31,700 bases of DNA from DASUXY01 sp036377675. Lineage in GTDB: Bacteria > Bacillota > Bacilli > Bacillales > Amphibacillaceae. The notes under the pieces are model-generated. The model did not search any database. It saw nothing but the letters and a program-made list of their open reading frames with translations, and was not told the DNA's origin. Of the stretch, positions 1 through 8,388 are shown piece by piece (positions within the stretch are counted from its first letter, which is position 1; each line of letters begins with the position of its first letter). The position numbers and the translations under genes were made by a program. The stretch lies in contig DASUXY010000009.1 of assembly GCA_036377675.1 (NCBI GenBank), forward strand, positions 1-31,700. Reading direction: 5' to 3'.

Positions 1-154
1 AATGCCTTCCAAACGGACTCCTGACGGTGAATTTAGAGATATTGCACATCCAATCAACTCCAATACACGTGCAAAGATTCAAGATGCTGTATTGGAAGAA
101 TATCACCGAGCGGGTGAAGAAGAAGCCGAATTTGAAGAAGCTGGTGCTTCCTAA
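1..154 (+). CDS. spoVG: SpoVG, C-terminal part (gene starts before the window)
   Basis: The reading frame entering the window codes for the last 50 residues, starting at MPSKRTPDGEFRDIAHPINS and ending EFEEAGAS, with TAA at 152-154. This is the conserved nucleotide/RNA-binding end of SpoVG, a small protein of about 95-100 residues. In the family SpoVG is a site-specific DNA/RNA-binding regulator that affects septation, sporulation and capsule or virulence genes. The gene is cut only by the window edge. A hairpin terminator follows at 171-207, so it ends its own transcription unit. Identity is secure from the conserved tail and from glmU as the next gene. Confidence 0.95.
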   Translation, partial: MPSKRTPDGEFRDIAHPINSNTRAKIQDAVLEEYHRAGEEEAEFEEAGAS

Positions 155-170
155 TATTTTTTAAAACAAC

Positions 171-207
171 AAGAAGTCTAATCCTCACCGATTAGTCTTC
201 TTTTTTT
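171..207 (+). terminator. Rho-independent terminator after spoVG
   Basis: GAAG and CTAATC on the left pair with GATTAG and CTTC on the right, with one T-T mismatch inside the stem and a CTCACC loop. Seven T residues follow. It ends the spoVG transcript. The minus-strand HTH relic has its stop codon inside this element. Confidence 0.85.
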
Positions 208-490
208 GTCTCACAATAATGACCACAATTTGTAACCTCTTCGATTCATCGGTAATTGAATCAAAGTCTTCATAAAAAGTCTTCAGAAGCGCTTCCATCA
301 CATCTGTTTGCAAGGCATCTGCTATTAAACGTATATTCTCTATTTCCTTGTAATCACTAATATATGTTCGTGACAAACAAAAAATGACTTGCCTTTTTAA
401 AATAAACGTTATTCGTAAAGCCTTTAAATGTTGAAATGATGTCTTATTTAGGATATATTCATAGTGGATAATAGAATGGGGGATTACCAT
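185..490 (-). pseudogene. Decayed XRE-type HTH regulator remnant, antisense between spoVG and glmU
   Basis: A 101-codon minus-strand frame fills the spoVG-glmU gap. Its middle looks like a helix-turn-helix domain of the XRE family: LKALR near residue 23, SRTYISDY near residue 40 (the recognition helix in many XRE proteins), then NIRLIADALQTDVMEALL, which resembles the last helices of HTH_3 domains. The usual ERGKRN-type turn between these parts is missing or shortened, and the segment that should hold helix 2 (ILKRQVIF) is poor. The start codon lies over the glmU ribosome-binding site, and no good ribosome-binding site is visible for this frame. I read it as a gene relic, with a shortened live gene or chance as alternatives. 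B. subtilis, as I recall it, has no gene here. Confidence 0.35.
431..459 (+). promoter_or_regulatory. Sigma-A-type promoter of glmU-prs
   Basis: TTGAAA (431-436), 17 bp spacer, TATATT (454-459). The predicted transcript begins near 466, leaving about 23 nt before the glmU ATG with the GGGGG ribosome-binding site at 478-482. The promoter lies inside the antisense HTH relic. Confidence 0.6.
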
Positions 491-1868
491 GGCGAAACGT
501 TATGCTGTCATACTTGCAGCAGGAGAAGGTACACGAATGAAATCCAACATTCCTAAGATCCTTCATCCTGTTTTAGGCCGTTCCATGGTTCAACATGTGA
601 TTGATCAATTACAAGCTATAAATTTAACTGAAATGATAGCGGTTGTCGGTCATAATGCTGACCAAGTTATGGAACATATTGGTGAATCGTGTAAATTTGC
701 TGTTCAAAAGGAACAATTAGGAACAGGACATGCTGTCATTCAAGCAGAAGATTTATTAAAGGATAAACGAGGTACAACGATTGTTGTCTGTGGCGATACA
801 CCGCTCATTACGAAAGAAACATATGAGAACTTATTCGAATATCATGAAAAAACAGGTGCGAAGGCAACCGTTTTAACAGCAATCGCTCCTGATGCGACTG
901 GGTACGGAAGAGTTATTCGTAATGAGCAACATGAAGTTGAACGGATTGTGGAGCATAAAGACGCGAATGAACGAGAACTTCAGGTGAATGAAATCAATAC
1001 AGGTACATATTGCTTTGATAATGAAGCTTTGTTTACAGCTTTACAAGGTATATCAAATGATAATGCCCAAGGTGAGTATTATTTACCAGACGTTATTGAA
1101 ATTTTACGTCGTCAATCTGAAAAAATTGCTGCCTATACGACACCCGATTATGATGAAACATTAGGAATTAATGACCGGATTGCTTTAGCTCAGGCAGAAA
1201 AAATACTCAAACGTCGTATTAATGAACGCCACATGAAGAATGGTGTAACGATTATCGATCCGGAACATACGTATATTCACCCTGATGTAGTGATTGAACA
1301 AGACGTTGCCATTCATCCAGGATCAATGATTACCGGTGCATCCATTATTCAAACGAATGCAGAAATAGGACCGCATAGTGAAATTCATAATAGTATCATC
1401 GGAGAGGCAGCCATCATCCAGCAAAGTGTTGTTAAGGATAGTCAAATTGGTGCTGCTGTTTCCGTCGGTCCTTACGCACATATTCGACCAGAAACAAAAG
1501 TAGAAGATGAAGTACGAATAGGGAATTTTGTAGAAATTAAAAAGTCCACCATTGGCAAGGAAAGTAAAGTTTCCCATTTAAGTTATATAGGAGACGCGAA
1601 TATCGGCAACCATGTTAATATAGGATGTGGTACAATAACGGTAAATTACGATGGGAAGAATAAACATTTGACAACGATAGAGGACGATGCGTTCATTGGA
1701 TGTAATTCCAATTTAGTCGCACCGGTAACCATTGAAAAAGGATCTTATGTCGCTGCAGGATCTACCATTACGAAAAATGTACCGAAAGATTCTTTATCTA
1801 TAGCTCGGGCAAGGCAAGCGAATAAAGAAGGCTATGCTACAAAAATGCGAAACAGATTAAAAGACTAA
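489..1868 (+). CDS. glmU: Bifunctional UDP-GlcNAc pyrophosphorylase / glucosamine-1-P acetyltransferase GlmU
   Basis: GlmU makes UDP-N-acetylglucosamine, the precursor of peptidoglycan and teichoic acids, in the cytoplasm. It first acetylates glucosamine-1-phosphate and then adds UMP from UTP. The N-terminal nucleotidyltransferase domain shows LAAGEGTRMK at residues 9-18 and K and H of PKILHPVLG just after. From about residue 250 the protein is a left-handed beta-helix of hexapeptide repeats, with the catalytic His of KVSHLSYIGD at residue 363 and NIGCGTITVNYDG downstream. The length of 459 residues is normal for the family. The ATG follows GGGGG with a short spacer. prs starts 14 bp downstream, so the two are co-transcribed, as in B. 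subtilis (glmU is also called gcaD there). Confidence 0.98.
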   Translation: MAKRYAVILAAGEGTRMKSNIPKILHPVLGRSMVQHVIDQLQAINLTEMIAVVGHNADQVMEHIGESCKFAVQKEQLGTGHAVIQAEDLLKDKRGTTIVVCGDTPLITKETYENLFEYHEKTGAKATVLTAIAPDATGYGRVIRNEQHEVERIVEHKDANERELQVNEINTGTYCFDNEALFTALQGISNDNAQGEYYLPDVIEILRRQSEKIAAYTTPDYDETLGINDRIALAQAEKILKRRINERHMKNGVTIIDPEHTYIHPDVVIEQDVAIHPGSMITGASIIQTNAEIGPHSEIHNSIIGEAAIIQQSVVKDSQIGAAVSVGPYAHIRPETKVEDEVRIGNFVEIKKSTIGKESKVSHLSYIGDANIGNHVNIGCGTITVNYDGKNKHLTTIEDDAFIGCNSNLVAPVTIEKGSYVAAGSTITKNVPKDSLSIARARQANKEGYATKMRNRLKD

Positions 1869-1882
1869 CGGAGGGTTTTTTT

Positions 1883-2836
1883 ATGCCATCTACCTATCAA
1901 GAGAAGACTTTAAAAGTATTTTCATTAAATTCCAATCGTGAATTAGCAGAAGAAATAGCTGATCATATCGGAATACCTTTAGGCAAATGTACAGTATCAG
2001 AATTCAGCGATGGCGAAATTCAAATTTCAATCGAGGAAAGTGTTAGGGGGAATGATGTTTTCGTTGTCCAGTCTGCATGTGCCCCTGTAAACAAGCACAT
2101 TATGGAGTTACTCATCATGATTGATGCATTGAAACGAGCATCATCTCAATCGATTAATATCGTTATGCCATACTATGGATATGCTAGACAAGACCGCAAG
2201 GCAAGCGCAAGGGAACCGATTACAGCAAAACTCATTGCAAATTTATTGGAAACAGCGGGGGCAGACCGTGTAATTACCCTTGATTTACATGCTCCACAAA
2301 TACAAGGGTTTTTCGATGTGCCGATTGACCACTTACAAGGTGAACCTATTATATCCGAATATTTTAAGGAAAAGAATTTGGATGATGTCGTTGTCGTATC
2401 TCCTGATCATGGTGGGGTTACACGAGCACGTAAGATGGCAGATCGTCTAAAAGCTCCGATAGGTATTATTGACAAAAGAAGGCCACGCCCGAATGTCGCT
2501 GAAGTGATGAATATAATCGGCAATATTGAGGGGAAAACTGCCATTCTTGTTGATGATATAATAGATACTGCTGGAACAATCACTCTCGCAGCAAATGCGT
2601 TGATTGAAAGTGGAGCGAAAGAAGTTTATGCCTGTTGTACACATCCCGTATTGTCTGGGCCTGCGATTGAACGAATTAAAAATTCAAAAATAAGTGAACT
2701 TGTCATTACGAATACGATTCCGATTCCTGAAGAAAAGAGAATTGAAAAAATTACACAGTTATCAGTAGCGCCACTTATAGGAGAAGCGATTATTCGCGTT
2801 CATGAATTAAAATCCGTCAGTATTTTATTTGATTAA
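1883..2836 (+). CDS. prs: Ribose-phosphate pyrophosphokinase (PRPP synthetase)
   Basis: The enzyme transfers pyrophosphate from ATP to ribose-5-phosphate to make PRPP, which feeds purine, pyrimidine, NAD, histidine and tryptophan synthesis. Seen in the sequence: the N-terminal half with FSDGEIQISIEESVRG near residue 40, YYGYARQDRK near residue 95 (ATP-binding region), the flexible catalytic region SPDHGGVTRARKMADRL, and the PRPP-binding loop VDDIIDTAGTI near residues 220-230. The C-terminus APLIGEAIIRVHE is also typical. At 317 residues it has the standard length of class I enzymes. A GGAGGG ribosome-binding site sits at 1870-1875, within the 14 bp that separate it from glmU. Confidence 0.98.
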   Translation: MPSTYQEKTLKVFSLNSNRELAEEIADHIGIPLGKCTVSEFSDGEIQISIEESVRGNDVFVVQSACAPVNKHIMELLIMIDALKRASSQSINIVMPYYGYARQDRKASAREPITAKLIANLLETAGADRVITLDLHAPQIQGFFDVPIDHLQGEPIISEYFKEKNLDDVVVVSPDHGGVTRARKMADRLKAPIGIIDKRRPRPNVAEVMNIIGNIEGKTAILVDDIIDTAGTITLAANALIESGAKEVYACCTHPVLSGPAIERIKNSKISELVITNTIPIPEEKRIEKITQLSVAPLIGEAIIRVHELKSVSILFD

Positions 2837-2919
2837 ATATAGGAAAAAACATATTCAGCAATTTACTATGACGGTCATTTTTGTTAATATATGAATGTAT
2901 GTATGTAGATTTTGTTTAT

Positions 2920-2940
2920 AAACTTGATTCGATCAGGTTT
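2920..2940 (+). other. Short hairpin in the prs-ctc gap
   Basis: AACTTGAT and ATCAGGTT pair around a TCG loop (8-9 bp, one G-U pair), ending ten bases before the ctc ribosome-binding site. There is no convincing T run after it. It could be a weak terminator or a 5' leader structure of ctc. I cannot tell which. Confidence 0.3.
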
Positions 2941-2966
2941 TCAAAATAATGGAGGATGATTTAACA

Positions 2967-3608
2967 ATGGCAGTTGAATTAAAAGCAGCTTTGCGTGAAG
3001 ATCATGCAGGCTCAGCTACAAAAAAAATACGCAAAGAAGGAAAAGTTCCCGGAGTCGTTTATGGAAAAGGGAAAGAAACTCAATCCATCGCTATCGATGG
3101 TTTAGATTTGGTGAAAAAATTACGTGAAGCTGGTCGTAACGCGATTATTCGACTAGAAATTGAATCTGGAGATCCAGTTGATGTCATGTTACATGAATAT
3201 CAAATGGATCCCATTCGAAATGAACTCATTCATGTTGACTTTTATGTTGTCGATATGGAAGAAGAATTGGATGTCGAAGTTGCACTTCGTCTCGTTGGAG
3301 AGCCAGTCGGAACAAGAGATGGTGGTGTGTTACAACAGCCATTGTATGAGTTACTCGTTCGTGCAAAACCGAACCAAATTCCAGAGGAAATTACAGTCGA
3401 TGTCTCTGAATTAGATATTGGTGATGCGATTAATATTGCCGATTTGGCAACCTCAGATGAATATACAATTATTGAAGATGATGATACGACTGTTGCAACC
3501 GTACTTGCACCAGACACACTTGACGACTTAGCTACTGAAGATCCAGAAGATGAAATGGTTGAACCAGAACTCGTAGGTGCGGAAGAAGAGGAAGAAGAAG
3601 AGGTATAA
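2967..3608 (+). CDS. ctc: Ribosomal protein L25/Ctc (TL5-type, general stress protein)
   Basis: Ctc binds 5S rRNA in the large ribosomal subunit and in Bacillus is a general stress protein. The N-terminal L25 domain (about residues 1-95) includes GKVPGVVYGKGK and the conserved HEYQMDPIRNELIHVDFY segment. A second TL5-type beta domain follows to about residue 185, with GGVLQQPLYELLVRAKP. The tail is strongly acidic, ending in a run of Glu and Val. I chose the ATG at 2967 because GGAGGA (2951-2956) precedes it; an in-frame ATG at 2949 overlaps that site. The length is 213 residues, slightly longer than B. subtilis Ctc because of the tail. I searched upstream for a sigma-B promoter, as in B. subtilis, and did not find a good one. 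Confidence 0.95.
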   Translation: MAVELKAALREDHAGSATKKIRKEGKVPGVVYGKGKETQSIAIDGLDLVKKLREAGRNAIIRLEIESGDPVDVMLHEYQMDPIRNELIHVDFYVVDMEEELDVEVALRLVGEPVGTRDGGVLQQPLYELLVRAKPNQIPEEITVDVSELDIGDAINIADLATSDEYTIIEDDDTTVATVLAPDTLDDLATEDPEDEMVEPELVGAEEEEEEEV

Positions 3609-3632
3609 AATTGACTTTTATACGGCAATATG

Positions 3633-3690
3633 AACCCTCCTTTAAGAAGCTAACATATACACAATTCTTATAGGAGGGGTTGTTGTATTT
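3633..3690 (+). terminator. Probable terminator after ctc
   Basis: AACCCTCCT plus TAAGAA pair with TTCTTA plus AGGAGGGGTT across a 15-nt loop, giving a long GC-containing stem (arms 3633-3649 and 3665-3681). The following tract GTTGTATTTTA is only moderately T-rich, so termination may be partial, leaving some read-through into pth. Confidence 0.55.
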
Positions 3691-3730
3691 TATAAAAAAT
3701 AGATGAACATCGTTAAAAAGGAAGAGCTAT

Positions 3731-4291
3731 ATGAAATGTATCGTGGGATTAGGAAATCCAGGAAGAAAGTACAAAAAAACACGTCACAATATCGGTTTTA
3801 TGGTGATTGATGAATTGATACGTCGACATGGATGGAAATTAAATAGGAAAAAGTTTTCTGGCATATACGCTCTTGAACATTTACATGGTGAACAAGTGAT
3901 GTTGTTACAGCCAAAAACATATATGAACCTTTCCGGAGAATGTATCAAACCTTTAATCGATTATTATCAGGTTGATGTCGAAGACGTACTCGTCATTTAC
4001 GATGATCTTGATTTACCTACCGGAAAAATTCGCCTGCGACAAAAAGGTGGACATGGCGGTCATAATGGGATTCGCTCAATGATTGACCACTTAGGAACAA
4101 AAGAGTTTAAGCGACTTCGCATTGGCATCGGTAGACCTACGACACCAATTCCAGTAGTGGACTACGTATTAAGTTCATTTTCAAACGATCAAAAAGAGGC
4201 TGTTGCAACTAGTATTATGAAGGCGGCAGATGCTTGTGAAAGATGGATGGAAAAACCTTTTTCTGAAGTGATGAATGAATTTAACCAATAA
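3731..4291 (+). CDS. pth: Peptidyl-tRNA hydrolase (SpoVC)
   Basis: Pth cleaves peptidyl-tRNAs that drop off the ribosome and so recycles tRNA; it is essential in many bacteria. The B. subtilis gene was first named spoVC. Visible residues: GLGNPG at 6-11 with the substrate-binding Asn9, the catalytic His19 in TRHNIGF, Asp92 in YDDLDLP, and KGGHGGHNGIRS, the conserved tRNA-binding segment. The length of 186 residues is standard. The ATG at 3731 follows AAGGAAGAG. It sits between ctc and fin, its usual place in Bacillus. fin is read from its own promoter after a gap of about 150 bp. Confidence 0.98.
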   Translation: MKCIVGLGNPGRKYKKTRHNIGFMVIDELIRRHGWKLNRKKFSGIYALEHLHGEQVMLLQPKTYMNLSGECIKPLIDYYQVDVEDVLVIYDDLDLPTGKIRLRQKGGHGGHNGIRSMIDHLGTKEFKRLRIGIGRPTTPIPVVDYVLSSFSNDQKEAVATSIMKAADACERWMEKPFSEVMNEFNQ

Positions 4292-4346
4292 TGTCTACAT
4301 ACGATGAAGTAGATGGACAATAGACTAATAATAATTTCTCACATTT

Positions 4347-4375
4347 GTATAAAAAAACTCTTTTCGGATAAACTA
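4347..4375 (+). promoter_or_regulatory. Sigma-F-type forespore promoter of fin
   Basis: GTATA (4347-4351), 14 bp spacer, then GGATAAACT (4366-4374), which fits the sigma-F minus-10 pattern GGnnAnAnT in every fixed position. It lies 69 bp before the fin start. fin is known to be sigma-F-dependent in B. subtilis, so the match and the context agree. A very similar element precedes yabS at 17657. Confidence 0.65.
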
Positions 4376-4443
4376 ACAAAAGCTCAACAGGATAGAGAGT
4401 ATTTTTTTCGATAAATGACATGTTTATTCGAGGAGGTTTTTCA

Positions 4444-4674
4444 GTGTCTATTGTTTACAAATGTAGGCATTGTGATGATGTCATTGGTACATTAAATGAA
4501 CAGATAGTTGATACATCTCTGTTAGGCTGGGATCAATTGTCAGTTGAAGAAAAAGAAGAAATGATCCATTATCAAGAAAATGGGGATATTCTAATTCGAT
4601 CGATTTGCGAAAATTGCCAAGAATCATTAGGGCAGCACCCGCAATACCATGAATTAGACCATTTCATTCAATAA
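4444..4674 (+). CDS. fin: Anti-sigma-F factor Fin (YabK)
   Basis: Fin binds sigma-F in the forespore and helps hand RNA polymerase over from sigma-F to sigma-G. I chose the GTG at 4444 because AGGAGG (4431-4436) lies at the right distance and the product is then 76 residues, the length I recall for the B. subtilis protein; an ATG at 4420 lies upstream of that site. Two Cys pairs, CRHC near the N-terminus and CENC near residue 60, would form a small zinc-binding unit, and the ending HPQYHELDHFIQ is family-like. The preceding promoter is sigma-F-type, which implies the negative feedback loop seen in B. subtilis. A terminator follows directly. Confidence 0.93.
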   Translation: MSIVYKCRHCDDVIGTLNEQIVDTSLLGWDQLSVEEKEEMIHYQENGDILIRSICENCQESLGQHPQYHELDHFIQ

Positions 4675-4687
4675 AATAAGTAAACAA

Positions 4688-4716
4688 GCTTTGGTTTCAC
4701 CAACCAAGGCATTTTT
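4688..4716 (+). terminator. Rho-independent terminator after fin
   Basis: GCTTTGGTT pairs with AACCAAGGC around a TCACC loop (9 bp, one G-U pair), followed by ATTTTTG. It isolates fin from mfd. Confidence 0.85.
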
Positions 4717-4746
4717 GAGCTTATTAAAATATTTTTCTGTGAAAGG

Positions 4747-4770
4747 TCATGTGGTGTTTTCGTCACATGA
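4747..4770 (+). repeat. Perfect 7-bp inverted repeat upstream of mfd
   Basis: TCATGTG (4747-4753) and CACATGA (4764-4770) flank a 10-bp spacer, 54 bp before the mfd start. It may be a protein-binding site or an mRNA hairpin. There is no T run, so it is not a terminator. A repeat this short can arise by chance. Confidence 0.35.
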
Positions 4771-4823
4771 ATTCTCGTAGTTTTCCTCTCAACAGTCGTC
4801 TTTCACTTTAACGGGGGATATTT

Positions 4824-7800
4824 ATGAAAGGTATAAAAGAGTATTTACAATCGAAAGAAGATATACAAACAATAATTACAGGAATTTCAACTGGGATGAA
4901 GGAGCAGCTCGTAGCTGGGCTCTCGGGTTCTGCCAGGAGTCTTCTTGTGTCTATTATTAATGAATCGATGGAGAAACCAATACTTCTCGTCACGTATCAA
5001 TTATCCCAAGCACAACAGCTCTATGATGATTTATTAACATTTATCGGTGAAGAGCATGTGTTTTTATATCCAGTTAATGAATTAATCGCTTCTGAAATAG
5101 CTGTAGCTAGTCCTGAATTGAGACAGGAACGGATTGATGCGTTAACAAAGTGGTCAAGAAAGGAGTCTGGCATACTTGTCGCTCCCGTTGCAGCTATAAA
5201 ACGGATGTTGCCACCTCCGAGCTACTGGCAGAAGTATCAACTACGATTCAAAACGGGCGAAGTTATTGAACTTAAAAAAAGTCTTCAGCTGTTAGTAGAA
5301 ATGGGTTACGAAAATGTATCGATGGTAACGTCTCCAGGCGAATTCAGTCGCCGTGGAGGTATTATAGATCTTTATCCTATTACTGCACAACATCCGGTTC
5401 GCATTGAATTATTTGACGATGAAATAGATTCCATTCGCTATTTTAATGCGGAAACACAGCGTTCTTTAGAAAAGATAGAAGAACAGATTGTCGGCCCTGC
5501 CACGGAATTACTATTAACAGAAGGAGATATGATCTCCGGAGCACAACGTCTTGAATCAGCATTGGCACTTACCTTAAAAACAATGAAGAAGAGCGCGGAC
5601 AAAGAAACATTAATCGAAGCGATAGAAAATGATATTGACCAGCTGAAAAGCTTAGAACATTTTCAAGAAATGTATAAATATATCGGGTTTCTTTATGACA
5701 AACCTGCTAGTTTATTAGATTACCTTCCTGCTCATGGAATCGTCATTTTAGACGAAATGAGTCGGCTTCAAGAATCAGCAACGAATTTAGATACTGAAGA
5801 AGCTGAATGGTATAGTACGTTATTAGCATCCCATCAAATGGTTAAGGGCAGTGAATTCTCTTTCGATTGGCAGGAAACACTGGATAAAATTCACCATAGG
5901 CGACTGTATATGTCTGTATTTTTACGTCATATTCCAAATACACATCCACAAAACATCGTCAATCTTTCGTCACGAGCGATGCAAGAGTTCCATGGACAAA
6001 TGCATTTATTAAAAAATGAACTAGAACGTTGGAGTAAAGGAGATTACTCGGTCGTTATTTTAGCTCCAAACGAGAAACGTGCTAAAAAGATTCATTCCAT
6101 TTTCTTAGATTATGATATCGATTGTGCGCTAACTGATGATTTAAAACTACCTGTATATAAACCGACGATTACAGTTGGAAATATGAGTAGCGGAATTGAG
6201 CTGCCGATGCATAAACTTGTGCTCATCACCGAGCAAGAGCTATTTAAAAAACAAACGCGACGTAAACGCCGAAAACATGATGTTTCAAATGCTGAGCGGA
6301 TAAAAAGTTATCAAGAATTAAAAGTAGGCGACTATGTCGTCCATGCCAATCATGGGATCGGTAAATATCTAGGGATTGAAACTCTTGAAGTGAATGGTAA
6401 ACATAAAGATTATTTACGTATTAAATACTCTGGTGATGATAAGTTATTTGTTCCAATCGACCAAATTGAACTTGTGCAAAAATTTGTCGGTTCGGAAGGA
6501 AAGGAACCGAGGTTATATAAGCTTGGTGGTAGTGAATGGACAAAAGTTAAGCGAAAGGTTCAGTCTTCTGTAGAAGATATTGCTGATGAATTAATTAAAT
6601 TATATGCCGAAAGAGAAGCTCAAAAAGGTTATGCTTTTAGTAAGGATACTGAAATGCAGCGTGAATTTGATGCAGCATTCCCATACCAAGAAACAGAAGA
6701 CCAACTTCGATGTATCGAGGAAGTTAAACGAGATATGGAAAAAGACCGTCCAATGGACCGTTTGCTTTGTGGAGATGTCGGGTATGGTAAAACAGAAGTT
6801 GCCATTCGGGCAGCTTTTAAAGCGGTGGCTGATGGAAAACAAGTCGCTTTCCTCGTTCCTACGACGATTCTAGCTCAACAGCATTTTGAAACATTGCGCG
6901 AGCGTTTCCAAAATCATGCGGTGAATATTAGTTTATTGAGTAGATTTCGCACGCGAAAGCAACAAAATCAAACGATTGAGGATTTAAAAAAAGGATTAGT
7001 TGATATTGTAATTGGGACGCATCGCTTATTATCTAAAGACGTGAAATATCACGATTTAGGGCTGCTTATTGTTGATGAAGAACAACGGTTTGGGGTTAAA
7101 CATAAAGAGAAAATTAAACAATTAAAAACGAATGTTGATGTGCTTACGTTAACAGCAACGCCTATACCACGTACACTGCATATGTCAATGCTCGGTGTGC
7201 GTGACTTATCAGTTATCGAGACCCCGCCAGAAAACCGTTTTCCTATTCAGACGTATGTTTTGGAATATAACCCTGTTTTAATACGTGAAGTAATTGAGCG
7301 AGAGATGGCTCGTGGTGGTCAAGTATTTTTCCTCTATAATCAAGTGGAAAATATCGAACGGATGGCCCGGGAAATCTCGATGCTTGTGGAAGATGCCAAA
7401 GTTGCTATTGCACATGGGCAAATGAATGAAACCGAGTTGGAAAACATCATGTTCGCATTTTTAGAAGGTGAATATGATGTATTAGTGAGTACAACCATTA
7501 TTGAAACGGGTGTTGATATTCCGAATGTGAATACATTGATTGTTTATGATGCTGATCATATGGGATTAAGTCAACTCTATCAAATTAGAGGACGTGTCGG
7601 TCGTTCCAATCGGGTAGCCTATGCATACTTTACGTATCAAAAAGATAAAGTGTTGACAGAAGTTGCCGAAAAAAGATTACAGGCGATTAAAGAGTTTACC
7701 GAATTAGGCTCTGGTTTTAAAATAGCGATGCGCGATTTATCGATTCGTGGCGCAGGTAATCTTTTAGGCTCTCAACAACACGGGTTCATAGATTCCGTCG

Positions 7801-8342
7801 GGTTTGACATGTATTCTCAAATGTTAAAAGAAGCGATTGAGGCCCGTAAATCTGGAAAGGACATTGAGGAGATTGAAATAGTTGAACCTGAATTAACGTT
7901 GGATATTGACGCCTATATTCCAGATGCCTATATAGCGGATGAAGAACAAAAAATTGAGATGTACAAGCAATTTCAAGTCATTTCTTCAGAGGAAGACATC
8001 CGCGAGTTACAAGACGAGTTAATCGACCGCTTTGGCAATTATCCGTCAGAGGTGGATCACTTGTTTACAGTAACGAAGTTAAAAATGCTCGCAAAGCGTG
8101 AAGGAGTTGAATCGATTACAGAAATGAATAAAAAAATCGAAGTGCTCATCACCGAAAGCCGTAGCCAACAAATCGATGGTGCTAAACTATTTGAAGTAGC
8201 CTATGACTTCGGGAGACAAGTTTTATTAGGAACCGAACATAACAAGCTAAAAATTACCTTTCAAACGTCTCGAGAAAACAAATATAAGCGGTATGACATT
8301 GTTGGGGATCTATTGGAAAAATTAACCGCTGTTAATCGCTAA
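4824..8342 (+). CDS. mfd: Transcription-repair coupling factor Mfd
   Basis: Mfd is an ATP-driven DNA translocase that removes RNA polymerase stalled at DNA lesions and recruits UvrA for nucleotide excision repair. The protein shows the UvrB-like N-terminal part (about residues 1-350, with FSRRGGIIDLYP), then the RNA-polymerase-interacting CarD-like domain (about 495-575, VGDYVVHANHGIGKYLG). The RecG-like helicase follows, with Walker A GDVGYGKT at 650-657, the DEEQ box at 751-754, TATPIPRTLHMSM, and QIRGRVGRS (motif VI). The C-terminal TRCF domain completes 1172 residues, close to the B. subtilis length. The ATG follows GGGGG. It lies alone between the fin terminator and the spoVT region. I see no frameshift or missing motif. 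Confidence 0.98.
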   Translation: MKGIKEYLQSKEDIQTIITGISTGMKEQLVAGLSGSARSLLVSIINESMEKPILLVTYQLSQAQQLYDDLLTFIGEEHVFLYPVNELIASEIAVASPELRQERIDALTKWSRKESGILVAPVAAIKRMLPPPSYWQKYQLRFKTGEVIELKKSLQLLVEMGYENVSMVTSPGEFSRRGGIIDLYPITAQHPVRIELFDDEIDSIRYFNAETQRSLEKIEEQIVGPATELLLTEGDMISGAQRLESALALTLKTMKKSADKETLIEAIENDIDQLKSLEHFQEMYKYIGFLYDKPASLLDYLPAHGIVILDEMSRLQESATNLDTEEAEWYSTLLASHQMVKGSEFSFDWQETLDKIHHRRLYMSVFLRHIPNTHPQNIVNLSSRAMQEFHGQMHLLKNELERWSKGDYSVVILAPNEKRAKKIHSIFLDYDIDCALTDDLKLPVYKPTITVGNMSSGIELPMHKLVLITEQELFKKQTRRKRRKHDVSNAERIKSYQELKVGDYVVHANHGIGKYLGIETLEVNGKHKDYLRIKYSGDDKLFVPIDQIELVQKFVGSEGKEPRLYKLGGSEWTKVKRKVQSSVEDIADELIKLYAEREAQKGYAFSKDTEMQREFDAAFPYQETEDQLRCIEEVKRDMEKDRPMDRLLCGDVGYGKTEVAIRAAFKAVADGKQVAFLVPTTILAQQHFETLRERFQNHAVNISLLSRFRTRKQQNQTIEDLKKGLVDIVIGTHRLLSKDVKYHDLGLLIVDEEQRFGVKHKEKIKQLKTNVDVLTLTATPIPRTLHMSMLGVRDLSVIETPPENRFPIQTYVLEYNPVLIREVIEREMARGGQVFFLYNQVENIERMAREISMLVEDAKVAIAHGQMNETELENIMFAFLEGEYDVLVSTTIIETGVDIPNVNTLIVYDADHMGLSQLYQIRGRVGRSNRVAYAYFTYQKDKVLTEVAEKRLQAIKEFTELGSGFKIAMRDLSIRGAGNLLGSQQHGFIDSVGFDMYSQMLKEAIEARKSGKDIEEIEIVEPELTLDIDAYIPDAYIADEEQKIEMYKQFQVISSEEDIRELQDELIDRFGNYPSEVDHLFTVTKLKMLAKREGVESITEMNKKIEVLITESRSQQIDGAKLFEVAYDFGRQVLLGTEHNKLKITFQTSRENKYKRYDIVGDLLEKLTAVNR

Positions 8343-8345
8343 CAT

Positions 8346-8388
8346 AATCATCGTTTTATGTATAGTTCCTGTCCGATGATTCATACTA
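8346..8388 (+). promoter_or_regulatory. Sigma-G-type promoter with an 8-bp inverted repeat, upstream of spoVT
   Basis: TGTATA (8359-8364), 17 bp, CATACTA (8382-8388) matches the forespore sigma-G pattern TGnATA / CATAnTA at every fixed base. A perfect inverted repeat AATCATCG (8346-8353) and CGATGATT (8374-8381) encloses the minus-35 element and touches the minus-10. The expected start is near 8395, about 300 bp before the spoVT ATG. spoVT is sigma-G-dependent in B. subtilis, so this is the best promoter candidate, with a long leader. Confidence 0.55.

Noticed and set aside
2837..2966. Sigma-B promoter for ctc, as in B. subtilis
   Set aside because: GTTTA is present but no GGGTAT-type minus-10 lies at 12-15 bp; ctc may be controlled differently here.
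3242..3628. Minus-strand Ser-rich frame of 128 codons
   Set aside because: It is antisense to the ctc acidic tail; the GAA/GAG run read backwards gives Ser. No ribosome-binding site or family pattern.
3633..3645. CCCTCCTTT, like the 3' end of 16S rRNA
   Set aside because: It is the left arm of the ctc terminator stem and is explained by pairing with AGGAGGGG.
6604..6873. Plus-strand 89-codon frame within mfd
   Set aside because: Shadow of the mfd helicase region in another frame.
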